Assembly (NCBI GenBank): GCA_002315825.1
Contig: DCIC01000110.1
Span: 54,054-69,481 of the forward strand
Direction: 5' to 3'
DNA length: 15,428 bases
From: Bacteroidales bacterium UBA1736
GTDB lineage: Bacteria > Bacteroidota > Bacteroidia > Bacteroidales > UBA932
This document shows, piece by piece, positions 6,742 through 13,500 of the stretch. The notes under the pieces are model-generated. The model was given only the letters and a program-made list of their open reading frames with translations, made no database searches and was not told the DNA's origin. Both the position numbers and the translations under genes were made by a program. Position 1 is the first letter of the stretch. Each line of letters begins with the position of its first letter.

Positions 6742-8119
6742 GACAACATTTTCACTGGGAGGTGTCCATCCTTCAGATGTCAAGATCGCAAGAGAGAAGG
6801 CTATCGAGGTGCTTCCTCTTCCTCAGACAGTATATATTTCAATGGCTCAGCACCTTGGAGCTCCTGCAACGCCTTGTGTCGCTGTCGGTGACCAGGTGAA
6901 GGCGGGGCAGGTGATAGCAGAACCTTCGGGCTTTATCTCTGCTTTTGTTCATTCATCCGTTTCGGGTACGGTGAAATCCATCGGAGCCCGCAAGGACCTT
7001 TCTGGTAAGGATATGACACATATCGAGATCGCTGTGGAGGGAGACGAATGGGTGGAAGGAGTGGACCTTAGCGACACTCTTGTCACAGATATTCCTCAGG
7101 ACAAGGCTGCGGTACTCGAAAAGATCAAGGCTTGCGGTGTCGTAGGTCTTGGCGGAGCCACATTCCCGACCCACGTCAAGCTCAATCCCGCTCCGGGATC
7201 GAAGGCGGAGTGTCTGATCATCAATGCGGCCGAGTGTGAGCCTTATCTTACCTGCGACTATCGCATTATGCTGGAGAAGACAAAGGAGATACTGGTGGGA
7301 GCCGCAATAATGCAGATGGTCCTCGGAGGATGCAAGACCGTAATCGGAGTTGAGGACAATAAACCTGAGGCCATCGCTGCCTTCAAATCGGCGATCAAGG
7401 AGCTGGGGTATCAGGGTATGGAGGTTCTCCCACTCAAGAAAAAATACCCTCAGGGCGGGGAGAAACAGTTGATAGATGCTGTAATGAAGCGCCAGGTCAA
7501 GTCCGGCGGCCTGCCTATCAGTGTGGGTGCGGTCGTTCAGAATGTTGCTACCGCACTGGCCGTATATGAGGCTGTCCAGAAGAACAAGCCTCTTGTCACC
7601 AATACTATGACCGTTACCGGTGACTGCCTTCCCGAGTCGGGACTTCACAACTATCTGTTCCGCATAGGTATGCCTCTGAGCTATATCGCAGAATATGCCG
7701 GGGGTATCCCCTCCGATGCCGCCAAGATTATCAGCGGAGGCCCTATGATGGGCAAGGCCATATCCAATATGGATGCCTGCACAGTCAAGGGCTCATCCTC
7801 TCTTCTGTATCTGAGCGAGAAGACCACCAAGCGTCAAAGCGAAGGGTCTTGTATCCGTTGCGGCAAGTGCGCGGACGCTTGTCCTATGGGGCTGGAGCCT
7901 TTCCTTCTGAATCGTCTCTACAAGGTCTCCGATATGGATGCTCTCGAGCAGAATGCCGTTCAGGACTGTATCGAGTGTGGCTGCTGCTTGTATTCTTGCC
8001 CTGCATTCATTCCTCTTCTTGACTATATCCGTCAGGCAAAGGGGCAGGTGATGGGCATAATGAGGGCTCGCGCCGCCGCTGCAAAGGCTGCCGCCGAAAG
8101 TAAAACTGAAAATAAGTGA
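6734..8119 (+). CDS. rnfC: Rnf electron transport complex subunit C (NADH-binding)
   Basis: Peripheral subunit of the Rnf complex that holds the NAD(H)/FMN site, related to the complex I 51 kDa fold. In 461 residues: an N-terminal RnfC barrel-type region (FSLGGVHPSDVK near residue 6), the glycine-rich nucleotide-binding segment GVVGLGGATFPTHVK at 135-149, and the family segment NAAECEPYLTCDYR at 164-177. Near the C-terminus are two ferredoxin motifs, C373-x2-C376-x2-C379-x3-C383 and C412-x2-C415-x2-C418-x3-C422. A short Ala/Lys-rich tail ends the protein, a small counterpart of the long Ala-rich repeats of E. coli RsxC. The start is set by the AGGAGG at 6722-6727 and overlaps the rnfB end by eight bases. 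Confidence 0.97.
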   Translation: MSKTTFSLGGVHPSDVKIAREKAIEVLPLPQTVYISMAQHLGAPATPCVAVGDQVKAGQVIAEPSGFISAFVHSSVSGTVKSIGARKDLSGKDMTHIEIAVEGDEWVEGVDLSDTLVTDIPQDKAAVLEKIKACGVVGLGGATFPTHVKLNPAPGSKAECLIINAAECEPYLTCDYRIMLEKTKEILVGAAIMQMVLGGCKTVIGVEDNKPEAIAAFKSAIKELGYQGMEVLPLKKKYPQGGEKQLIDAVMKRQVKSGGLPISVGAVVQNVATALAVYEAVQKNKPLVTNTMTVTGDCLPESGLHNYLFRIGMPLSYIAEYAGGIPSDAAKIISGGPMMGKAISNMDACTVKGSSSLLYLSEKTTKRQSEGSCIRCGKCADACPMGLEPFLLNRLYKVSDMDALEQNAVQDCIECGCCLYSCPAFIPLLDYIRQAKGQVMGIMRARAAAAKAAAESKTENK

Positions 8120-8124
8120 TCATT

Positions 8125-9087
8125 ATGGACAAATATCTGGTTTCTCCCTCACCGCACGTTCACAGTGCGGTATCGACAAAAACTATAATGAGGGATGTGA
8201 TTATCGCCCTGATTCCCGCGCTGCTCGTATCGGTGGCTGTCTATGGCTGGGCGGAGATAATGGTGCTGCTCGTCAGTGTGCTTTCCTGTGTGCTGGTGGA
8301 GTTCGTCATTACCAAGTATCTTCTTAAGAAGCCCTCGACTATCGGTGACCTTTCGGCTGTAGTTACCGGAATCCTGCTTGCGATGAATCTTCCCTATACC
8401 ACACCCTGGTGGGTTGTGTTTATCGGAGCTCTCATCGCGATAGGGGTGGCAAAGATGACATTCGGAGGTCTCGGTCAGAATGTATTCAACCCAGCTCTCG
8501 TGGGCCGTGTCTTCCTTTTGGTTTCCTTCCCCGCGGTGATGACGCATTGGGAGATCCCTCAGGGATTTTTCGGCGCTGATGCGGTTACAGGCGCGACATT
8601 GCTCGGAAGAGTGGCTGAAGGCGATTCGGCGTCCTTCGTGGAGAATCTTGAGGTTGTGCCCACCTTCATTATGAATGTCGGAGGCTCTGCAGGTGAGGTT
8701 TCCGCATTGGCTCTGATTCTTGGATTCTGCTATCTGCTTATCCGCCGCGTCATCAAGCCCTGGATCACTCTTTCGATCTTTGCGACTGTCGGACTCATCG
8801 GAATGGTGTTCCACGAGTTCATTGACCCTGCATTTACAGGCGGTATTTTCAATATCCTTTCGGGAGGTCTTGTTCTGGGAGCCTGCTTTATGGCCACGGA
8901 TTATGTGACTTCACCTATGAGTACCAAGGGAGGTATCATCTACGGTATCGGTATCGGTTTCCTTGTAATGATGATACGCTATTTCGGCTCGTATCCTGAA
9001 GGTGTTTCTTTTGCTATCTTGATAATGAATATGACGGTACCTCTTCTTAATAAGTGGTGTCATCAGAAAAAATATGGGAGGGACTGA
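8125..9087 (+). CDS. rnfD: Rnf electron transport complex subunit D (membrane flavoprotein)
   Basis: Integral membrane subunit related to NqrB, part of the ion-translocating core. It has 320 residues with about nine or ten hydrophobic segments. The covalent FMN site is visible as DAVTGAT, with the acceptor threonine at residue 158. Other conserved features are the N-terminal VSPSPHVHS and the NVFNPALVGRVF segment. An in-frame GTG at 8116 would add three residues and overlap the rnfC stop, but the ATG at 8125 gives the N-terminus usual for the family and is preferred. The gene begins five bases after rnfC without a recognisable Shine-Dalgarno sequence, and rnfG follows two bases after its stop codon. 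A flavin transferase (ApbE) is needed for maturation and is not in this window. Confidence 0.96.
   Translation: MDKYLVSPSPHVHSAVSTKTIMRDVIIALIPALLVSVAVYGWAEIMVLLVSVLSCVLVEFVITKYLLKKPSTIGDLSAVVTGILLAMNLPYTTPWWVVFIGALIAIGVAKMTFGGLGQNVFNPALVGRVFLLVSFPAVMTHWEIPQGFFGADAVTGATLLGRVAEGDSASFVENLEVVPTFIMNVGGSAGEVSALALILGFCYLLIRRVIKPWITLSIFATVGLIGMVFHEFIDPAFTGGIFNILSGGLVLGACFMATDYVTSPMSTKGGIIYGIGIGFLVMMIRYFGSYPEGVSFAILIMNMTVPLLNKWCHQKKYGRD
9076..9083 (+). promoter_or_regulatory. Strong Shine-Dalgarno sequence for rnfG
   Basis: GGGAGGGA lies six bases before the ATG at 9090 and overlaps the end of rnfD. It selects 9090 as the rnfG start over the longer in-frame GTG at 9054, which has no such site and would add an unlikely 12-residue charged leader. 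Confidence 0.75.
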
Positions 9088-9089
9088 TT

Positions 9090-9650
9090 ATGGCAGCTAA
9101 ATCGACATTGAGAAATATGGTGCTCTGCCTGACATTGGTATGTCTGTTCTGCGGATCCATCCTGGGTGTCATCTATGCAGTCACCCAGAAGCCTATCGCT
9201 CAGGCTGCTCAAAAGGCTTTGGTAGAGTCCATCAGTAAGGTCCTTCCTGAAGGCGGTGAGCTTTCCGATGCTCAGCAGTCACAAGGTTTCGAGTATTATA
9301 CATTGACAGACGGAGAGGTTGTGACTGCTTATGCGGTCAAGTCATCCGCTATCGGATTCGGGGGATCTCTTACATTGATGGTGGGAGTACTTCCGGACGG
9401 CACTGTTTACAATACTTCGGTCCTTTCTCACAGCGAGACTCCGGGACTTGGCGCAAAGTGCAGCACGGACAAGACATTTATGGAGCAGTGGAAGAATCTG
9501 GGCGCCGACAAGTCTCTGAAACTCAAGAAGGACGGAGGTGACATCGATGCCATCACCGCTTCCACGATCACTTCACGCGCATACACTCTTGCGGTGTCCA
9601 ATGCGGTGGAATTTGTTAAATCAATGAATGGAGGACAGAATAATGAGTAA
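9090..9650 (+). CDS. rnfG: Rnf electron transport complex subunit G (FMN-binding)
   Basis: Subunit related to NqrC: one N-terminal membrane anchor (about 10-31) and a periplasmic FMN-binding domain. It has 186 residues from the ATG at 9090. Family features include GFGGSLTLMVGV at 89-100 and HSETPGLGAK at 114-123. The flavinylation segment reads DAITASTITS at 153-162, where the acceptor should be T159. The usual consensus is D-x-x-(S/T)-G-A-T, so Gly-Ala is replaced here by Ala-Ser. The variant keeps the acceptor threonine and the aspartate, so flavinylation by an ApbE-type enzyme is still likely. The start is chosen from the GGGAGGGA site. The last eight bases, ATGAGTAA, overlap rnfE exactly as in the rnfB/rnfC junction. 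Confidence 0.95.
   Translation: MAAKSTLRNMVLCLTLVCLFCGSILGVIYAVTQKPIAQAAQKALVESISKVLPEGGELSDAQQSQGFEYYTLTDGEVVTAYAVKSSAIGFGGSLTLMVGVLPDGTVYNTSVLSHSETPGLGAKCSTDKTFMEQWKNLGADKSLKLKKDGGDIDAITASTITSRAYTLAVSNAVEFVKSMNGGQNNE
9630..9634 (+). promoter_or_regulatory. Shine-Dalgarno sequence for rnfE
   Basis: GGAGG lies eight bases upstream of the ATG at 9643 and within the final codons of rnfG. It supports 9643 as the rnfE start over the in-frame ATG at 9628, which overlaps the site itself. Confidence 0.7.
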
Positions 9651-10224
9651 ATTGTCATTGATCACCAAGGGTTTCATCAAGGACAACCCGACCTTCGTAC
9701 TCGTTCTGGGTATGTGTCCTACTTTGGCTACAACCACCTCGGCCCTTAATGGTCTGGAGATGGGCCTGGCCACCCTCTTTGTCCTTGTCCTTTCCAATAT
9801 GGCCATTTCGGCACTTGCCCCGCTTGTTCCGGACAAGGTCCATATCCCTGTTTACATTGTGGTCATAGCCACATTTGTTACAGTGCTCCAGCTGCTTATG
9901 CAGGCTTATGTCCCTTCTGTCTATGCTCAGCTGGGACTGTTCATCCCCCTTATCGTCGTGAACTGTATCGTCCTCGGACGCGCGGAGGCCTTCGCCAACA
10001 AGAACGGGGTGATCGATTCTGCGCTTGACGGACTCGGCATCGGCATCGGTTTTACAATGTCTCTTACAGCCATAGGTGTTGTCCGTGAGATATTGGGAAG
10101 CGGCTCTGTATTTGGGCTGAAGTTTATCCCCGGGGACGGTATCCTTGCCTTTGTGATGGCTCCGGGAGCATTTATGGTACTTGGTTACCTTATGGTTTTG
10201 TTCAATAAATATCTCAAGAAATAG
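9643..10224 (+). CDS. rnfE: Rnf electron transport complex subunit E (membrane)
   Basis: Integral membrane subunit related to NqrD and paralogous to RnfA. It has 193 residues and about six membrane segments. Two cysteines sit in the two conserved half-membrane motifs: C25 in LGMCPTLA and C108 in VVNCIVLGRAEAFA. By homology with Na+-NQR, these pair with two cysteines of RnfA to hold a membrane-embedded Fe-S centre that carries electrons across the bilayer. The TLAxTTSALNGLEMG stretch is typical of the E subunit and separates it from RnfA. The start at 9643 overlaps rnfG by eight bases. The stop TAG at 10222-10224 lies within the rnfA ribosome site. Confidence 0.96.
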   Translation: MSKLSLITKGFIKDNPTFVLVLGMCPTLATTTSALNGLEMGLATLFVLVLSNMAISALAPLVPDKVHIPVYIVVIATFVTVLQLLMQAYVPSVYAQLGLFIPLIVVNCIVLGRAEAFANKNGVIDSALDGLGIGIGFTMSLTAIGVVREILGSGSVFGLKFIPGDGILAFVMAPGAFMVLGYLMVLFNKYLKK

Positions 10225-10228
10225 GAGG
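10223..10228 (+). promoter_or_regulatory. Strong Shine-Dalgarno sequence for rnfA
   Basis: AGGAGG lies five bases before the ATG at 10234 and overlaps the rnfE stop codon, so ribosomes finishing rnfE are placed for re-initiation at rnfA. Confidence 0.75.
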
Positions 10229-10233
10229 ACGCT

Positions 10234-10833
10234 ATGGAATATTTCTTAATCATAATATCTTCGATATTTGTAAATAACATTCTCCTTTCCCAGTTCCTGG
10301 GCATCTGTCCGTTCCTTGGTGTGTCCAACAAGCTCTCCACTGCGACCGGAATGTCCGGTGCGGTATGCTTTGTCATCACTCTCGCCACGGTAGTGACCTA
10401 TCTGGTCAACCAGTACTTGCTTCTGCCTTTTGGACTTGGCTTCCTTCAGACCATCGCCTTTATTCTTATCATCGCGGCCCTTGTCCAGATGGTGGAGATT
10501 GTGCTGAAGAAGATCAGCCCCTCGCTGTATCAGGCTCTGGGTATCTTCCTTCCCCTGATTACCACAAACTGTGCAGTGCTCGGCGTTGCCATCACTGTGG
10601 TCACCAAGGAGTTTACTTTCGGCGGTGAATCGCATATGCTCAATCTCGCTGAGGCAACAGTTTATGCTCTTGCCACTTCTCTGGGATATGGACTGGCTAT
10701 GATTCTCTTTGCCGGACTTCGCGAGCATTTGGCAATGAATGATGTGCCCAAGGCATTCAAGGGTCTCCCTATAGCATTGATTACAGTAAGTATTATGGCT
10801 ATGGCCTTTCTTGGATTTACCGGAATTATTTAA
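10234..10833 (+). CDS. rnfA: Rnf electron transport complex subunit A (membrane)
   Basis: Integral membrane subunit related to NqrE. It has 199 residues and about six membrane segments, with opposite membrane topology to its paralogue RnfE (known from the family). The conserved cysteines are C25 in FLGICPFLGVSNK and C113 in TTNCAVLGVAI, the expected partners of C25 and C108 of RnfE around the intramembrane Fe-S centre. The motif PLITTNCAVLG and the C-terminal REHLAMNDVP segment are typical. It is the last rnf gene here, giving the order B-C-D-G-E-A; clostridial operons run C-D-G-E-A-B and E. coli rsx runs A-B-C-D-G-E. The glnA ATG follows after only 13 bases with no visible terminator. Confidence 0.97.
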   Translation: MEYFLIIISSIFVNNILLSQFLGICPFLGVSNKLSTATGMSGAVCFVITLATVVTYLVNQYLLLPFGLGFLQTIAFILIIAALVQMVEIVLKKISPSLYQALGIFLPLITTNCAVLGVAITVVTKEFTFGGESHMLNLAEATVYALATSLGYGLAMILFAGLREHLAMNDVPKAFKGLPIALITVSIMAMAFLGFTGII

Positions 10834-10846
10834 ACTGATATAAGAT

Positions 10847-12355
10847 ATGAGCTCAACAATCAACATGAACCCCAATTCTCTGGTGCAGTTTCTTCAGAAA
10901 CCCGCATCTGAGTTTACCCGTAAGGATATTGTCCGCTATTGTGTGGAGAATGAGATAGAATTCATCAATTTCCATTATTGCGGATGGGATGGAAGACTCA
11001 AGACTCTGAGTTTTGTGATCAACAGCGAGGAGCATCTTGAGAACATCCTTGAGGCGGGCGAGCGCGTGGACGGATCCAGCCTTTTCCCCTTTGTCGAGGC
11101 CGGAAAGAGCGATCTGTATGTGCTGCCCAAGTACAAGACTGCTTTCAGAAATCCTTTTACAGAGACTCCTACCGTGGATATTCTCTGCTCTTTCTTCAAC
11201 CGTGACGGTGAGCCCTTCGAGAGTTCTCCCGAGTATGTGCTCCGCAAGGCCCACAAGGCATTCCAGGCTAAGACAGGAATGACTATGGAGACAATGGGCG
11301 AGCTTGAGTATTACATCGTATCCGAGGAGGATGATCTCTTTGCGGTAGCTGACCAGAAGGGATATCACGAGAGCGCGCCTTTCAATAAGTTTACTGATTT
11401 CAGACTTGAGGCAATGAAACTCATCGCTCAGGCGGGAGGCCTTATCAAATACGGTCACTCCGAGGTGGGCAACTTTACCCAGGACGGCAAGAACTACGAG
11501 CAGAATGAGATAGAATTCCTCCCTACCAATATCGAGGATGCCGCAGACCAGTTGGTGGTCGCCAAATGGATGATGCGCCAGCTCGCTTATCAGTATGGAG
11601 TGAGCCTTACTTTCGCTCCGAAGATCACTCCCGGCAAGGCCGGCTCCGGTATGCACGTCCACTGCAAATTTACAAAGGACGGCAAGTCGATGATGGTCAA
11701 AGACGGCGAGCTTACCGATGAGGTAAAGAAGGCTATTGCCGGCTATATGGATGCAGGTACATCACTTCCCGCTTTCGGAAATCCTCATCCTCTTTCATTT
11801 ATGCGTCTTGTCCCTCATCAGGAGGCACCTACCTCACTCTGCTGGTCATTCTCCAACAGAAGTGCTCTTGTACGTGTTCCTCTCGGATGGACCAAGCCTT
11901 CGGATATGGCTGCTATTGCCAATCCTTTGGAGAAAGCTCAGAACAAGGATTTCAGCTCTAAGCAGACATTCGAGTGGAGAGCGTCCGACGGATTTGCGGA
12001 TACATATCTGCTGATGGCCGCTCTTTGCTGCGCAGCCCGTCACGGATTTGAGATGGGTGATGCTCTCGACGTGGCCCAGAAGACATACGTGGGACTCGGC
12101 GTCAATATCCACGACGCATCCAACAAGCAGGTACAGGAGGCTCTCGAGCAGCTCCCTGCATCTTGCGTAGAGGCTGCGGACGAGCTCCAGAAGGACAGGC
12201 AGATCTATACTTCCGAGGGCGTATTCTCAGATGCTCTTGTGGACTTCTATATCAAGTTCCTCAAGGACTTTAATGACACCACTCTTCGCGAGGAGCTCCA
12301 GAAGGACCCTCAGAGGCTTCAGAAAATGGTGTCTGACTGCATCGACAAGGGATAA
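10847..12355 (+). CDS. glnA: Glutamine synthetase (Bacteroidota-type, about 500 residues)
   Basis: ATP-dependent ligation of ammonia to glutamate, the entry step of nitrogen assimilation, in the cytoplasm. In 502 residues the beta-grasp N-terminal domain (about 20-110, ending after ERVDGSSLFPF at 72-82) is followed by the catalytic domain. Active-site elements: GELEYY with E152 and E154, GHSEVGNF at 203-210, EQNEIEF at 218-224, AGSGMHVH at 265-272, RLVPHQEAP at 320-328, NRSALVRVP at 337-345, and EWR at 376-378. The NLYDLP-type tyrosine adenylylation site of the enterobacterial enzyme is absent, so control by GlnE-type adenylylation is unlikely. An internal ATG (residue 7) is an alternative start. 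The gene follows rnfA by 13 bases without its own -7 box or Shine-Dalgarno sequence, suggesting read-through from rnf. Confidence 0.95.
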   Translation: MSSTINMNPNSLVQFLQKPASEFTRKDIVRYCVENEIEFINFHYCGWDGRLKTLSFVINSEEHLENILEAGERVDGSSLFPFVEAGKSDLYVLPKYKTAFRNPFTETPTVDILCSFFNRDGEPFESSPEYVLRKAHKAFQAKTGMTMETMGELEYYIVSEEDDLFAVADQKGYHESAPFNKFTDFRLEAMKLIAQAGGLIKYGHSEVGNFTQDGKNYEQNEIEFLPTNIEDAADQLVVAKWMMRQLAYQYGVSLTFAPKITPGKAGSGMHVHCKFTKDGKSMMVKDGELTDEVKKAIAGYMDAGTSLPAFGNPHPLSFMRLVPHQEAPTSLCWSFSNRSALVRVPLGWTKPSDMAAIANPLEKAQNKDFSSKQTFEWRASDGFADTYLLMAALCCAARHGFEMGDALDVAQKTYVGLGVNIHDASNKQVQEALEQLPASCVEAADELQKDRQIYTSEGVFSDALVDFYIKFLKDFNDTTLREELQKDPQRLQKMVSDCIDKG

Positions 12356-12356
12356 G

Positions 12357-13496
12357 TCATTGATTGTCGCTTCCCGTCAGAAGACGGATCATCTTGTGGT
12401 CGCCGAAGAATTCTTTGGCGACCACTCTTGCTACTGTATAGGTCGGGATTGCGATGAGCATTCCGATGATGCCGCCGATATGTCCGGCGATGAGAAGGAC
12501 AATGAATATCTCCAGGGGGTGGGCCTTTACGCTGTTGGAATAAATCACCGGCTGGAAGACGTAGTTGTCAACGAGCTGGGCGAACATAAAGATTCCGAGA
12601 AGGATTGCCACAAAGTGAGCGAACCCGACATTCAGACCGAATGACGTGGCGCACACAAACTTTATGGTCACGGAAAGAGATACTCCAAGTATGCATCCGA
12701 AAAGAGGCCCGAGATAAGGGATGATGTTCAGCATTCCGGTGAGGAAGGCGATGCCCAGCGAATACCCGAAGCCCATCCGGGCGACCAGCAGGAGCCCCAG
12801 GAAGTTGATAAGTGTCACACCAAACACTTCCATTACCAGTCCGATGATATAGCGTGAGACCAGTCTTCCTGTCTCCGCTATCGAGTGCTTCATATTCTGC
12901 TCATATTTGTCAGGAGTGATTGCGAGTAAGATATTGGTAAGCATTCCGGGCTTTTTCATAAAGAAGAAGGCGATGAACACTACTGCAAACACAGCGACGC
13001 CCAGGCCTGCAAGGAATGAAGCTACCGAGCCCACTATCGAGGTGACAGTGTCAATGTTGAGGAAGTTTTGCAGGTGTTCCAATATGGTGGCCTCGATTCT
13101 GAAGTCGGAGCCGAGATTGGGTATCCAGCTGACGAGAGTGCGGTTGAATTCTGCCAGTGGCACCGACATACTGTGAGAGATATTCTCTACGTTGGCCATC
13201 GAGATGTCACTGATGATGCTGCTTACAAGGGGCACTATGATAATGATGATGCCTGCGAGGAAGCCCATCTCCAGAATGATGGCGATGACAGCGGCCAGCC
13301 ACGAGGGCATATGATGTCTTCCGATGTGGGCCTTGCACATCAGTGAGATCAATGGCTTCCCGATCAGCGTTATCACAGCCGCTATTGCAATATATGAGAG
13401 GATATTGTTGAAATAAATGCAGACTGCCGTGACGATGGCCAGGCTTATAAGTGTCAGGATACACTTGGAGAGCCTTTCGGTGTATTTCATTTCCAT
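12357..13496 (-). CDS. AI-2E family transporter (PerM/TqsA-like)
   Basis: Polytopic inner-membrane protein of 379 residues with about seven or eight hydrophobic segments and a polar loop at about 95-165. The signature GMLNIIPYLGP lies at 254-264, and the C-terminal half has QLVDNYVFQPVIYSNSV followed by HPLEIFIVLLIAGHIGG, both typical of the family. Members export autoinducer-2 (TqsA), act as Na+(Li+)/H+ antiporters, or have unknown substrates. Sequence alone does not separate these, and no AI-2 synthase is nearby. The gene starts four bases after gltS and ends one base from the glnA stop codon. It is the last member of the leftward array, so its expression probably depends on the upstream genes. 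Confidence 0.93.
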   Translation of the reverse strand: MEMKYTERLSKCILTLISLAIVTAVCIYFNNILSYIAIAAVITLIGKPLISLMCKAHIGRHHMPSWLAAVIAIILEMGFLAGIIIIIVPLVSSIISDISMANVENISHSMSVPLAEFNRTLVSWIPNLGSDFRIEATILEHLQNFLNIDTVTSIVGSVASFLAGLGVAVFAVVFIAFFFMKKPGMLTNILLAITPDKYEQNMKHSIAETGRLVSRYIIGLVMEVFGVTLINFLGLLLVARMGFGYSLGIAFLTGMLNIIPYLGPLFGCILGVSLSVTIKFVCATSFGLNVGFAHFVAILLGIFMFAQLVDNYVFQPVIYSNSVKAHPLEIFIVLLIAGHIGGIIGMLIAIPTYTVARVVAKEFFGDHKMIRLLTGSDNQ

Positions 13497-13500
13497 ATTG

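Noticed and set aside
6953..7648. A 231-codon minus-strand open frame inside rnfC
   Set aside because: It lies wholly within a firmly identified gene and shows no family motif.
9054..9089. GTG start at 9054 for rnfG
   Set aside because: It would overlap rnfD by 34 bases and add a charged leader before the membrane anchor, whereas the ATG at 9090 has a strong Shine-Dalgarno sequence.
12343..12369. Hairpin CGACAA/TTGTCG as a bidirectional terminator between convergent genes
   Set aside because: The stem is only six base pairs, the loop is 15 bases, and no T-run follows on either strand, so it does not meet the form of an intrinsic terminator.
12231..12644. A 137-codon plus-strand frame spanning the end of glnA and the antisense of the AI-2E gene
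   Set aside because: It begins out of frame inside glnA and continues opposite a real gene. It has no ribosome site and no recognisable domain.
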